Source: Eumeta japonica
Taxonomy: Eukaryota; Arthropoda; Insecta; Lepidoptera; Psychidae
DNA: 64,000 bases
Direction: 5' to 3'
NCBI GenBank assembly: GCA_005406025.1
Contig: BGZK01000210.1
Location: 124,001-188,000, forward strand
Made by a program: the position numbers and the translations under genes. Below are positions 1 to 10,790 of this stretch, one piece after another. How positions within the stretch are numbered: position 1 is the stretch's first letter; each line of letters opens with the position of its first letter. The notes beneath the pieces are model-generated. The model had not been told where the DNA came from. It did not search any database and saw only the letters and a program-made list of their open reading frames with translations.

Positions 1-479
1 CGCCACCTCGACTGATCAGTCCGAAACTGAGTCTAACTCGCGCCTACTTATTTGTTACGTTTTTCTATTTCGACACGAGACTTTATGGAACCTTCATTCG
101 TCTTAATTTTAAAAAGTGAAATGAAATAGAAAAATGAAGAATTAAATCAGAGAATACGTTTGTTGGCGAAAGGTTAAATTTATGTTTCTTAATGTAGAAC
201 TGTTGATACATTTTTTTTCTTGACAAATTTTGGATACTCTTCAGTAACAAAAATTTCGTCTTAAGAACACGGGAGGAAGTCATTAAAATCTATTTGGTCA
301 GCATCAAATTCTTGACTAGGTCGATCATTAAAATATAAAATAAAGTCAATTAATATGTTTTTTATAAATAAATGCCTATTTTATTCTGTCTTGGTCCGTT
401 AGTATTGCAAAGAAGCAATTAAGGAAAATATGCCTTTTTTTATTTATTTAAAATATATACAACAAACATACATTATATA
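1..479. other. AT-rich non-coding DNA
   Basis: No coding sequence, repeat or RNA gene that I can support. The stretch is AT-rich with short A/T runs and only short chance reading frames on either strand. Confidence 0.6.
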
Positions 480-870
480 CACAGTCGTGATACATAACGT
501 GGCGGTCGCATCGGCGTATCGCTATCAGGCCTGCGACATGAACACAGCTATATTGCACGTCATCATCATACAAATAAAAAAGTGAAAAGCAAGGGGGTCA
601 AAATAAACTTGTGGGATTTCAAACGATATGCATGTGCAGGCTATTTGACAATATTTCACCATACATGATTACTTAACGCGCTTCGACGTAACCGATGGCA
701 AAAAACGAGACCGGCCCCCATTTCGAGTTAAACGAGTATGCAAAATATCGATGTACGCAGTCGCTTCTGTAGACTTGTGAAATATTGTAGTAAAGCTTTT
801 TTGTAACGCAGTTAACTCAGAATAAACTTTCGCTATGTGAAACCTCACAGATGTAGCTTTTTGCTTCAAG
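480..870. promoter_or_regulatory. Candidate cis-regulatory block upstream of disco
   Basis: This block is less AT-rich than its flanks, non-repetitive, and dotted with CpG. It contains an ATGCAT core near 628 and an octamer-like ATGCAAAA near 738, which are sites of the kind bound by POU and related homeodomain proteins. It lies about 2 kb upstream of the disco start. A regulatory role is inferred only from composition and position. Confidence 0.2.
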
Positions 871-1890
871 AATTTGAATAATTTTAGAAATATTATTTTT
901 AAATGTAAGTGATGCCGATAAAGAAAGTATCCCCAAAATTAAAAGCTTACGATGCTTGTAATACAGAAACGGAACAAACAGCAGGACATTTAGCAGATGG
1001 GTATAAAGATATACCTATCATAAAAAGTCACATATACAATAAACATTTTAGTAAATTAAATTATTTTATGATATATAAAAAACGTATTTATTACTAAGAG
1101 GAAGTATGAAACTTATAGTACGGAGATCAGTGTGATATAAAACAGTTTTATTTTAAATCAAGCACATACTAAAAAAACACGTAGCTTATTAAAATCCAAA
1201 ATTGATTTTTGATACGAAATATTTGTGGAGGAAGTTCAAGAGGACAAAAGATTTTCTTTTGGTACTTCCCAAAATGTTAATCCGATTCTATTTTTATAAC
1301 ACTTTTGCATGACATTGTTGCATTTTTCCCGGTGAATGTATTAAGAGATTGCAAGAATTATAAAAGTGTTGACATTTCAGGATCAATTTTCGATCTTTAA
1401 CACAAGATTGTGTTTGTTACAAAATTTTCAGGATCTTATCCATTACCTTTTCTCTAGCGCCATTTCAAGCAAAGGAATAAGACACGTTATGTATGAATTG
1501 CTCCATCTAATCATATTGAGTTATCAAGTAACACTTCCGTTTGATATTCAATGTTTTTTTTCCGTGTATATAACGGTGATTTCACTTTATAATTATCACA
1601 CGGAATATTAGCACAGTTAAGTTGTACACAATTACTGTAATAAATTAATACCTTTATTCTGTGATTTGGTTTTTAAGGGGACATACAATTGTATATATTT
1701 AATCGTAAAATGAGATGGCAATATCCAATTGTGTGTGTTAATTTCATTTCGATATTATGAGTCAATGTTATGGGGGAATGCCTAATTAAGCGTTATGTAG
1801 ATATTTAAGAAATGTACTTTGCTTTTCGATCATTATTTGTTTGTTTGATTGGATTTTGAACAAAATTGATCAATTATACATTTCATTTCG
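871..1890. other. AT-rich non-coding DNA
   Basis: No supported gene. Only short reading frames with unstructured, AT-driven translations are present, and no repeat family is recognised. Confidence 0.55.
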
Positions 1891-2174
1891 ATGAGCTGTA
1901 GTGGTATAGCGGTTAAGAGCGCCATCTTCAAACTAGAACTTGCTCACCGGATTTGGATATTTAACGCGAGTTAATTGGAAGACGAGTATTTAAGTTAAAT
2001 TAAACCATTTCAGAACAGAGAGCATGTTCAAGGGCATGCCCTGGTCGTTTCAGTGCATCAGCGACGACGGTCGTCCGAAGCCCCTAGGGTCGCGAAGGGT
2101 CCAGAATCCCAGCCCCTAAGCCTGAAAGAAAAAGGTTGTGCAGGAAAACGTGCAGCAGTGAGACCATAAAAAAA
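1891..2174 (+). repeat. SINE-like repeat with tRNA-like head
   Basis: The 5' end contains GTGGTATAGCGGTTAAGAGC (1901-1920), which resembles the internal A-box promoter of a tRNA gene and is typical of tRNA-derived SINE heads. The body between about 2020 and 2160 is GC-richer than its surroundings and ends at an A-run (2168-2174). No good B box follows, so the head is decayed or the unit is composite. The body can be read as a short open frame, but I recognise no protein in it. Confidence 0.4.
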
Positions 2175-2499
2175 CTTGACACGAAAACAGTAAGGCTTCA
2201 CTTTTCGTTCCGTTCATTTTTTCTTATGAACACATAAATAATAAGATTTTTTTAAGTACCTAAATGATGATGCTAAAATGAATAGTTGGAAAGTTGTAAA
2301 GTATAAAATGCAGTTTTAACCAGACGAAAGCAAAATATGATATTGTATAATAAAGGCCACGTAAAATGTTTACGATTAATATTTATATTCTAGTTAACGT
2401 GTTGTTATTATAAAATATCATAGTAAGTCGAAAGTTATCGATGTGAATAACGCCTACATTATTCGTGCCACGACTTTGAAAGTAAATAAGGAGTAGTCG
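2175..2499. other. AT-rich non-coding DNA upstream of the CpG island
   Basis: AT-rich sequence with no repeat or reading frame of note. It ends abruptly at the GC-rich promoter island of the disco gene. I see no convincing TATA box. Confidence 0.5.
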
Positions 2500-2548
2500 G
2501 TGTAACTCGGCCGCATGCGACGGCGGCGCGGGCAGCGGCCGGCCTGAA

Positions 2549-2698
2549 ATGTTACGCAACTGCGGCGTCGGGCACTTTGCAGTGGCGCAGTGTTTACAGT
2601 GGCGCGGCTCGAAGAGGTCGCGCGGCGGGCGGCGGTGCGGGGCGCGGGCGCGGGTGTCGCCTGTCCCCACCCGCATCGATCCGCTCCGCCCAGCGTGA
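2549..2698 (+). promoter_or_regulatory. Upstream ORF, 49 codons
   Basis: ATG at 2549 opens a 49-codon frame ending in TGA at 2696-2698, before the main start. Its Arg/Gly-rich translation reflects GC-rich DNA and is probably not functional as a peptide. It matters only if the [16 protein letters not shown] upstream of 2549. Confidence 0.3.
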
Positions 2699-2815
2699 GC
2701 TCCTCCCAGCGACCCGCGCTCCCGCCGCGCCCGCCCCGCCGACGGTCACCTGTGTCGCACGTCCTCAGTCGCACAGCGACCGCGTCGCGCGCCGCTCGTT
2801 CGTGCGAAGTAGTGT

Positions 2816-2866
2816 ATGGTTGTGACCGCCCGCCGCCCGCCGCCCGCACGGTGTATTCGTTCGTAG
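2816..2866 (+). promoter_or_regulatory. Upstream ORF, 16 codons
   Basis: ATG at 2816 opens a 16-codon frame closed by TAG at 2864-2866, 24 bases before the disco start. It is downstream of the initiator-like TCAGT and so is likely to be in the leader. It could lower initiation at the main ATG. Confidence 0.4.
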
Positions 2867-2868
2867 TC

Positions 2869-2883
2869 ATGAATGGAATCTGA
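2869..2883 (+). promoter_or_regulatory. Minimal upstream ORF, 4 codons
   Basis: ATG at 2869 encodes Met-Asn-Gly-Ile and then TGA at 2881-2883. It ends only 7 bases before the main ATG. Such closely spaced minimal uORFs usually force leaky scanning or reinitiation, so this one may dampen translation of the transcription factor. The effect is inferred. Confidence 0.45.
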
Positions 2884-2890
2884 GTGAAAC

Positions 2891-4900
2891 ATGGAAGGTA
2901 AAGAGTTCGGCGGCGGCGTGCCCGCCCTGCCCGCCGCCCTCGACTACTTCATGCTGCCGCGCGCCGCACCCGCGCCGCCGCAGTTCGACTTCCGCAAGCT
3001 AGGCGCCAGCTTCAGCAGCCGCGACGACGACAGGCCCGCGGTCGACGAGCGGCGTTCGCCCAACGCGGGCCCTCTGCCGCCGCCGGTGCCGTCCGCGCCG
3101 CCCGCGCCGGCTCCCTGGCCGCTCGGACTCGGGGTGCAATTCGTCAATCCGGCCACCGGCAAGAAACGGGTGCAGTGTAACGTGTGTCTTAAGACTTTCT
3201 GCGATAAAGGCGCTCTTAAAATTCATTTCTCGGCGGTACATTTACGGGAGATGCACAAATGTACGGTAGAAGGTTGCACGATGATGTTCAGTTCGCGTCG
3301 TAGTCGTAACCGGCACAGCGCCAATCCCAATCCCAAATTACATTCACCCCATGTACGTCGGAAAATTTCAGCTCACGACGGGCGGACGGCACAACCGTTT
3401 CCGTTGTTGCCGGCGTTGGCGCGACTGCCGCTCGCGCCGCCCGGCCTACTGCCGCCCGAACTCGCCGCGCGGCTCCCGCACCCTCAGGGTCCGCTGCCGC
3501 CGCGTGCGCCTCTAGATCATCTCCGTGCATTAGGTAACATCGAGAAGATGTACCATGGGCCTTCACCTCTGCGAGATCCGCCCCGCCTCGCGCCCCACAC
3601 CCCCACCGACGACGACGACGATAATAAATATAGTGATCGCGGCGACGATTCCGACGTCGACAGCAAGGACGAGCGCTACGATAGGACCGTATCGCCGACT
3701 ACGGCGCCCTACGACGAGGAGCCCGAAGACCTCTCAGTGAACAAGAAGAAGGAAGAGAACGAGAGCGTCCCGAGCGCAGAAGAGACGTTGGCCGGATCCG
3801 AGCCCGCCGTAGCGGAGGAGAAGTCATCGCCCGCGCCCAACAAACGGAAAAGAAAGAGCGGTAATCCGACCCGCTGTTCGCAGGCCGAGGACTACGGCGT
3901 GTCCGACGACGAATATCGGGCAGAAGCTTTCGAGGACGAGTCCGTCGGTTGCATCGACATGGACGTCCTAGATACAGAACCGCTCGCTCTAAAGAAACAA
4001 AAATCCGACGACTGGTCGACGTTTCGGACGGCCCGGGAGCGGCGCGCGCCCGGCTCCGAGTCGAGCGCCTCGCGAGTGAGAGCCGAGAGCGACGCCGACT
4101 CCGAGTCGAGCGGGCCGAGCGGCGCGCGCGACCGCCTGAGGCTGCGGTCCGACCTCTACACGCCCAGCGAGAGCGGCAGCGAGCCCGACCGCCCGCCGCC
4201 GTCGCCCTCCTATCCCATACACTTTGCGGATCTCGAAATTCCCGTCGACGACGAGAACCCAGACCGGTGTATCGCCTGCGGACAGATATTCCAAAATCAT
4301 TTCACACTCCGTGCACACTATCGAGTTCGACATGCGGGCAGGCAACATACGAACGAAGACTACCTGTCGAGGCGCGGCCGCGACCCGCGCGCCGACCCCG
4401 ACTCGAGTCGACGGTCACCCGGTGCGTCTTCCTTCGCCGAGTCGCCGCCGCCGGAGCGCGCGCGGCCCCTCGAACTCGACGCCGAGCTGCTCAACAAGCT
4501 GTACGCGGATATCAAAGGGCTCGCCTCCACGTTGGAGAGTCTCCGGTACGGCGGGGTGGGCGGCGAAGAAAGTGTCTCCGCGGGTTACGTGGCCGAGACG
4601 ATGCGGCTGTACAGCCGTAGTCTGAGCGCGCTGCAAGCGGGGCTGGTGCCGGCGCTAGGTCGTGGACCGCCACCGCTGCCGGCGCGCGCGCCGCCCCCGC
4701 CTCCCGCGCCCCGTGAGTCGCTGTCGCCCCTGTCAGCTTCCAGTCCGCCGGTTCTGTCGCCGGGACGGCTGGACGCGGCGCGTGCGCGACCTCGCGACGA
4801 CAAGCTGTTTTTTCGGGAGTCGAGCGAACCCTTCAAAAAGATGACGTCGCTGTGCGAGCGCCAGGAGCAGCTATACCAGCACCACGTGCCGGTGTCGTGA
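2891..4900 (+). CDS. disco: Disconnected/Basonuclin-family zinc-finger transcription factor (disco or disco-related)
   Basis: A complete 669-residue nuclear DNA-binding protein. The start is firm: ATG in context AAACATGG, with in-frame TGA two codons upstream (2885-2887). A tight finger pair marks the family. Finger 1 has C96, C99, H112, H117. Finger 2 has the CX4C spacing with C124, C129, H142 and a late H151, plus the [16 protein letters not shown] signature at 133-148 shared with basonuclin. A third C2H2 finger stands alone (C460, C463, H476, H481). Other visible parts are a PEDLS CtBP-type motif (278-282), a basic nuclear signal KRKRK (318-322), an acidic stretch (about 240-262), a predicted helical segment (about 526-552) and proline-rich linkers. 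In flies, disco and disco-r specify gnathal and appendage identity with Hox genes and act in optic-nerve wiring. The coding region is one uninterrupted exon. Disco versus disco-related cannot be settled here. Confidence 0.93.
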   Translation: MEGKEFGGGVPALPAALDYFMLPRAAPAPPQFDFRKLGASFSSRDDDRPAVDERRSPNAGPLPPPVPSAPPAPAPWPLGLGVQFVNPATGKKRVQCNVCLKTFCDKGALKIHFSAVHLREMHKCTVEGCTMMFSSRRSRNRHSANPNPKLHSPHVRRKISAHDGRTAQPFPLLPALARLPLAPPGLLPPELAARLPHPQGPLPPRAPLDHLRALGNIEKMYHGPSPLRDPPRLAPHTPTDDDDDNKYSDRGDDSDVDSKDERYDRTVSPTTAPYDEEPEDLSVNKKKEENESVPSAEETLAGSEPAVAEEKSSPAPNKRKRKSGNPTRCSQAEDYGVSDDEYRAEAFEDESVGCIDMDVLDTEPLALKKQKSDDWSTFRTARERRAPGSESSASRVRAESDADSESSGPSGARDRLRLRSDLYTPSESGSEPDRPPPSPSYPIHFADLEIPVDDENPDRCIACGQIFQNHFTLRAHYRVRHAGRQHTNEDYLSRRGRDPRADPDSSRRSPGASSFAESPPPERARPLELDAELLNKLYADIKGLASTLESLRYGGVGGEESVSAGYVAETMRLYSRSLSALQAGLVPALGRGPPPLPARAPPPPPAPRESLSPLSASSPPVLSPGRLDAARARPRDDKLFFRESSEPFKKMTSLCERQEQLYQHHVPVS

Positions 4901-5262
4901 CGGGGTCGCCCCGCGCGCTTCGCCCCCACCCCCGGCGGCGCGCCACCTTTTCGCGAGGACCTATAGATCGACCGTTCGCGTTACGTTTAAACTGTTCGGT
5001 ATAATTATTATCGTTTTTGTATTTTCTTGTGATATTTAGACAAAAGTATGGTAAGCAGGAGCCCACGAGAGATAACTGTAAGTTATGGCATAGGGTTAGT
5101 GTAAGACGCTTAGCGGCCGGCCGCGGGCGCGCAGACCAGTGCAATAGCGGGCGGCGCCGCCCGCCGCGCCATATCGTGTAGATATTCGTAATCGATGTTC
5201 AAACGTTATTATCTCAGCTTCATTTATTGTTCTGCCGCAATAAAATAATACAGAAACATTGA
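4901..5262 (+). terminator. disco: 3' UTR and polyadenylation signal of disco
   Basis: The trailer begins at the TGA stop (4898-4900) and stays GC-rich until about 5170. It includes an 18-bp perfect GC palindrome at 5147-5164. A canonical AATAAA lies at 5239-5244, followed by a T/G-rich stretch from about 5264, so cleavage near 5260 is likely. Longer isoforms using later signals are possible. Confidence 0.6.
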
Positions 5263-5264
5263 CT

Positions 5265-6679
5265 TTGTGATTTTTCTTACCTTTACCGCACGTCGACTGG
5301 TACCGGCCGCAGATGCAAATAAGTAGAAAAAGTTGTCGACGAGAAGTACGGCTTGTTCAACGGTACGAGGACAAAGGAGATCCTAAAGCTCAATACACAA
5401 TTATTAAACACATTTGGGAAATCGTAAAACAATATAATTAGTTGATTAAGAACACTAATATCCAAAATACGGGTTTATTTAATTTTTTTTATTGACAAAT
5501 TTTAAATTACTAATATCCCGATTTATGCTCGAAATGAAGTCTAAAATTTCATTTTCATCTTCGATTTAAAAATACTTTTAGAATACCATTATATGTACTC
5601 ATTATGTCTATAGATTTCACAGAAGAACTGTGGAATTTATAGATAGGTAGTCTAGGTCTGAAATAGGTACCTAATGGTTATGAAAATTGAAAACTCGCAG
5701 GGATATTAGATCATTTGTGGGCATGTATACTTGAATTTCCAGCATAAGCAAAAGCATGAGTAATGAATTATTGCCGTGCCTTTGCAATTTTTTTATTCAG
5801 TTTTGCTTTGTATATCTCTGCCTACATCAAAACTTCATCTTGGTAAATTAATAAAATCACAATCAACATTTTACCGAACAATACTTGAAAATTATCGAAC
5901 ATAAAGTTATATTATGTTAAACAGAACGAGTTTTTTTTTTAGTTTTGCTCATTTAAACATAATAGAGCGTTATTATTGTTAGCAATTTCGGTGGAAAGTG
6001 TTGATACCAAATTGCTTGAGAAAAATATTTTTTAATTACAAAAAACATACTAATTAAGTATGAAAGGTAATGCAAAATAATAGTCAACAAATTTACTTTT
6101 TCATAAAATATTTCTTCATCCAGTCCTGTTATGATTTTCATTGGAAGCGTAGATTTGCTTTTTGACTACAATATTTTTAATATATTCCTTTATATGGATA
6201 TATTGCAGAAATAATCAATTAAATCTTTAATTTAATCGGGTTTTATTATCTGTTTTAGGGCCGTGAACTAACATCATTGTACTAAAAGTATCAGTGGAAT
6301 AGGGTCTTATAATAAAAAAATGTCACTAGTAATATAGTTAGGTAAGCATTATGTTAATAACATGAATTTAACTATTGCCAAATGGCTATAAAGAAGCAAT
6401 CCAAGCGTATGATCTATATGCAAGCCAGTCAAGTTATTGTGGTGGGTCCGTGTAGCTAGCTTTCCTATAAAAATAAAAAGTAAAATGGTTTCTCACTTGA
6501 CTGTAAATTTTTTCATATAAATTAATTTCACAATATTAATTTTGTATACCCCATCATGCGTTCGTTACGATTCAGCGATTTGCTCGATATTCCCCGATGA
6601 CTCAAGATGATTCGCAATGATTTGAGATTCTCAGAAAACTTTGTAGAATCTGTCTTGGGTACTGTCGGGTTTTTGCGAT
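5265..6679. other. AT-rich intergenic DNA
   Basis: No gene, RNA or recognised repeat is supported. The composition is uniformly AT-rich with homopolymer runs. Short frames encode no recognisable protein. Confidence 0.55.
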
Positions 6680-6765
6680 GGCAGCCATTTTTTAGGGTTT
6701 CATGGTTAAGAACGCTTACAGTTTAGTCTTATTTGTCTGTCCGTCTGCAAGCCATTAATCAGGTT
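6680..6765 (-). repeat. Fragment of common lepidopteran interspersed repeat
   Basis: It contains a TTTTTTAGGGTTTCATGG stretch followed by TTATTTGTCTGTCCGTCTGC. This order matches a very common lepidopteran repeat whose consensus has AGGGTTCCGTA followed by tandem TGTCTGTCCGTC. It is a short, diverged piece. Related pieces in this window are at about 11925-11960, 27680-27790 and 29080-29450. Orientation is arbitrary. Confidence 0.4.
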
Positions 6766-8330
6766 TTTTTTTTGCGATAATGTAATGTCAAAGTTTGACA
6801 CAATCGTATATTATTAAGATTCGAATGTCGAATAAAAACTTTTCAAGAATTAGTCATTGTATCTTAGTCGTATATCTATTTATAACTATAATTTTGGTAA
6901 AAATATATTTTTCAAAGTTACCAATTAAACCCATAATTTTTACGGTATTACTAAGGGTAGAATTTATTTATTTTAGACATAAGTTATAAATTAAATACAC
7001 TTTTTTTAAATGCTTGTAATAAACAGATGAGTATTATTAAAATACCAGGCGATTTGGTGAACAGAATGTCGCATATTCTTCTTATGAATGTTGATGACTG
7101 TTTTGGCGAGCTACATTTAATTATAATGCCAATTTAAGTGAAGGATCTATTACATCGTCAACATTTCTATTATTTGGCGATAATCGAATCACTGCACAGT
7201 TTCAGGAGTTAACTTACAATCGTTTTTGAACACATTTGATCGCTTCACACTGACTGTAAATGGATGTTGTAAAATATCAAGTGTGAGAAACATATAAATT
7301 AATGTAAAGACACGTAAATATAAATGAAACTTGCGCAGAAGTATATTTTTTCCGACTACCTATATATTGGCATATTGAATTTGATGACATTTTCAATATC
7401 ATCAAAGTACGATATTATCTAACGCCGGATAATTTAAAAATATTTTTGATTAAAATTTTTTATCGACATATTAACGGAATTTTGTAAATGAGTTAACGGT
7501 TTTTGTAAATGAGTTTTCATTATAACCCAGAAAACTGTTTTCGCTGCAACTTAAAGGACTATAACTTTATTATCGAAAATATAATTTCAAAACTAAGGCC
7601 GATGTCAGGGTGAACGTCGTAATGTAAGTTCATAGGTTTAACCTATAAGGATGTAGCCACAAAGGCTAAGATTCGCATAAAAATGTGAACCCACTTTAAA
7701 AAAAATAAAAAATTTATGCAGCATACACTATAAATCTTCTACTTAAAATTCATCATCACAACTCGTATAAGATTAAGGGTTCGTGAGGACATTTCGTATA
7801 GAATCTTAGGCACCAGTAATGCAGGAACTAGGAAGGAAATTAGAACATTTTGTAAGTCTGCACAGGTCAAATCCTGGGCTCAAAAAGTATAAGATGGTTC
7901 ATAAGTTTTGAGAGAGAAATGTTCGATGTCGATGTATACGATTTATAAGGTTTGTTTGATTTGTAAAGAAAATAAAAAAAAAAATGTAATTATTTCAGAT
8001 ATAGATGGTGCAGTATCTATCATTTGGTAAGTTTTATGGCAATTAAAAAACTGATTTTAATGTACATTACTATGGAAAATAATAGTAGTAACATACACAA
8101 TTAGTTGTATCACACAGTTGATAGATGGCGCTGAACGTTCTTTACTGAAAATCATTGCTGTGGAGATTTCACAAATTGGAAATCTTAAAACAGTGCTCTT
8201 ATTTGAATGAAAAATAAAATTGTATATTATAATAACGAAGCTCATAATTTTTAAGTATGATGTGTTTAGCAAATTTTAGGAATAATGCAATTGTTGGGAT
8301 ATCTAACAAAATACTATGTATTTCTAATAT
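6766..8330. other. AT-rich intergenic DNA
   Basis: No gene supported. A short direct repeat of TTTTGTAAATGAGTT occurs around 7480-7520. Otherwise there are only AT-rich, low-complexity stretches. Confidence 0.5.
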
Positions 8331-8610
8331 GCATTAAAATTTAACGAGTTATCGAATTTCTGAAAAAATTGAACAATATCAGAAAGAAGTTTTATCCGCT
8401 ACTTTAATAGTTTCAAATTCAAACAAATGTAATTGTAAAAGATATCCATGCTTTTAAACGTTAAAAAAACCAGTTGCCCTATAATTGCATGCATTAAAAC
8501 TTAACTAGTCGACAAAATTTCTGATAAAATTGACCGCTGATATAACAATTTCTAATTTAAACGTATTGCAAAGGATGTCAGTGTTTGCAAAACTTTTCAA
8601 ATGTATACAA
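8331..8610 (+). repeat. Diverged tandem duplication, offset about 160 bp
   Basis: Two consecutive blocks begin with GCATTAAAA-TTAAC (8331 and 8491). They continue in the same order with AATTTCTGA-AAAATTGA, then a TTTCAAATT/TTTCTAATT segment, then a TTGCAAA/TTGTAAA-AGGAT segment and an ACTTTT/GCTTTT end. Similarity is clear but eroded by substitutions and indels, so the duplication is old. I do not recognise the unit as a known element. Confidence 0.45.
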
Positions 8611-9699
8611 TTACTTTGTTCAACGATTTCAATTATCTTATAATATTTAAAAAAAAAATTCATAAGACTGTGAAAACACAAACGCAGAAATATCAGAAAA
8701 AGCTCCAGTTCAAAAGTTGTAAGATTGATTCAACAAATTCTTTCCACTAAACAAATATTCTTTAAAACCTACAAAATTTTGAATGATCCTTCATCGATCA
8801 TTCAGAATTCAGAACTCAAAACTATCAGATCTGAGCCGGGTTGGTCAGCAGCGTCATGACTCTTGATTGGATTGACATATATATCAAAGACGGGCCATGT
8901 CAGGCACGAAATATGTCTCCTACGTTGTAGTGTCAAAACTAGAAATAGACACCATAATGAATATATGGAGAGCAAGAAGCTGTAAGGTTGATAAAACAAT
9001 AATTGTGAATTGGGTCTTAAAAAACTGTACAAATTGCATTCAAAAAGGTACAAAATATAAATATAGAGTTAACTTTCTCGAGGCTATAGTTGTAGACTAG
9101 CACTCAATAACTTTAATTTGGTATTAATGTTAACTAAAAACTAAAACATTAAATAATGTTTGTATTTTTCTCATTCATTTTTTATTATTCAGTGTGTCCC
9201 TATGAGCGTAACCTTATTTTCTATGCATGGTTGCGAGAAATATGCGAAAAATAAAAAACTAAGAATAGAGCTGTAAAAAAATGTGTTTTGAATTATTGTG
9301 CGCATTTGTATAATTCAATTTTAACTCTGCTCTTAACTACTTAATTTTAAAAGTCTTTTACATTATTTTTAAAAAATCTATATATAAATATTTAAAGTAT
9401 TAAATCGTAAAATATTAATTAATTATATTTAATCAATTTAAATGTACGAAATAATTTATATTTCAATACCTTTTTTCCTTCGTATTTTCATTTCCTGCAT
9501 CTCTTCAACATTGATTAAAATTCTGTTTATTCATTTCGTAATATCAGCAAATTAGATTTTTCGTACAGAATTGTTTGAAATAACATTGCATAATCGGCAC
9601 TTCACTTGCGATATTAACTTTAGAATGTATGTACACAGCTTAATTTCTAATGTAACATAATTTCAAGCCTATTTTCCAACGACAATGTCCACAGATCTT
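8611..9699. other. AT-rich intergenic DNA
   Basis: No gene or recognised repeat. Two short overlapping frames on opposite strands at about 8800-9100 show no family features. Confidence 0.5.
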
Positions 9700-9990
9700 C
9701 AGTGTTTCGATTTTCTGACGTTCATCAATAGCTTTATGCAAGCTGGACGTATTTGTGTTTTAAAAAATTTGACCCTACCTTTATGTGCTGACAGTTTTAT
9801 CTACATAGAGCTTTCTAGAAAAGTCCTTTGGTAGCCCTTCTATCAATTAAATTTGCTCTATATGTTTTTAACGTCAATCTACTTTAATTTATCCTTTCAG
9901 GATGATCGGACAACCTCGACACACTCTTATCTACTTTAGTCCTATCATATTATTTCAAACAGAAGTATTATTATATCTATTTTTTAAGGG
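9700..9990 (+). repeat. Interspersed repeat, copy A
   Basis: Bases around 9888-9939 (TTTATC-TTTC-AG-ATG … GAC-ACCTC … TCTACT) align with about 32726-32776. The upstream CATCAATAGCTTTATGCAAGCT (9723-9744 region) aligns with a CATTAATCGTTTCATGCAAGCT-like stretch near 32563. Two ordered matches in two places show a shared repeat. The family is not identified. Confidence 0.4.
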
Positions 9991-10089
9991 CCCGAGGACT
10001 TCTACACTTGCTGCACACGAGTCTCACTCCTCTACGCCGATCGTAAGACTTGCGGGTCTAAAATAATCATATAAATTATACACTATACG

Positions 10090-10345
10090 AGTAAAAGATC
10101 GTCCGTCGTCCGCTGCTGCTAGCGAGCTAAACGTGCTATATTAATTCGGCGACCAATGGAGCGCCTTATCGTGTCCGACAATGTCCATACGTGTGCCAAT
10201 GTCCACTCGTGTAGTCCATAATTCCAATCGACCAACGCGAGACTCGGCCCGAAAACCCATCCGCCGGTCGAGAGTCGCCCCGGCCCCGTGGGAAGGCCGG
10301 GCTAATTGTTGGCCGACGACTTGATATGATTTAATTACAGGGCGA
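10090..10345. promoter_or_regulatory. Candidate cis-regulatory element (GC-rich island)
   Basis: A non-repetitive block with many CpGs and no open frame of note, in AT-rich surroundings. It contains a TGTCCATACGTGTGCCAATG / TGTCCACTCGTGTAG near-repeat at about 10180-10220 and ATTAATT/TTAATTA homeodomain-type cores near both ends. It is placed about 5 kb downstream of disco. Function is inferred from composition only. Confidence 0.3.
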
Positions 10346-10790
10346 CGTCCGAAATGTTAATTTGAGACATTTTTCCCAGAGAACACTTGGACACCGGTAA
10401 AAAATTACTGCTATTATAACCACGCTGATACGGTTCGTGTACGAAATGATTTCATTTTTTTATTATTATTATTAATCCTCGAGAACGTTTAATGATAGAG
10501 ATTTTAAGTTATCGCTCGGAGCGAGGTCGAAAGATTTAAATATTAGCGTCTTTGAGAAGTCGTACAATGATTAGGAGTCGAAAAGTATAAATGGTTGCTG
10601 GTTGTACAGCAATCATTTTTTTCCCGTCGTGTGTGCGAAGCGTGTTGTTTTTGTTTGTGTACGGTACAAGAACGTAGCAGGCAATCGGACCGCGCGGTAC
10701 TGCCTTCCGATACCCACTGTTAACGCAAGATCGACGCTTTGTAGAGGGCTCGCTCCGTGGTTGAGTGCGTTAACTTGTAACCAGGAGATA
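10346..10790. other. Non-coding DNA, mixed composition
   Basis: From about 10490 the sequence is moderately GC-rich and may belong to the regulatory island just upstream. It is interrupted by the MITE at 10791. The apparent reading frame across 10602-10952 runs into that MITE and is not credible as a gene. Confidence 0.4.

Larger units (their letters stand above)
2500..2890 (+). promoter_or_regulatory. disco: CpG-rich promoter and 5' leader of disco
   Basis: Composition jumps from AT-rich to strongly GC/CpG-rich at about 2500 and stays so into the coding region. An arthropod initiator-like TCAGT lies at 2765-2769, but no TATA box or well-placed downstream element is visible, so the transcription start is uncertain. 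ATG-initiated upstream ORFs lie at 2515-2547, 2549-2698, 2816-2866 and 2869-2883. Only the last two would be in the mRNA if transcription starts at the TCAGT. A spliced leader with exons further upstream cannot be excluded. Confidence 0.55.

Noticed and set aside
2794..2806. Downstream promoter element after the TCAGT initiator
   Set aside because: A GTTCGTG stretch resembles the motif but is four bases out of the strictly required spacing.
2454..2870. Long Arg/Ala-rich open frames on both strands in the disco promoter
   Set aside because: They stay open because GC-rich DNA lacks stops. They begin at non-ATG codons or have no recognisable features.
3949..4625. Alternative-frame and antisense ORFs inside the disco coding region
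   Set aside because: Shadows of the real reading frame in GC-rich codons. The Arg/Pro-rich translations are typical by-products.
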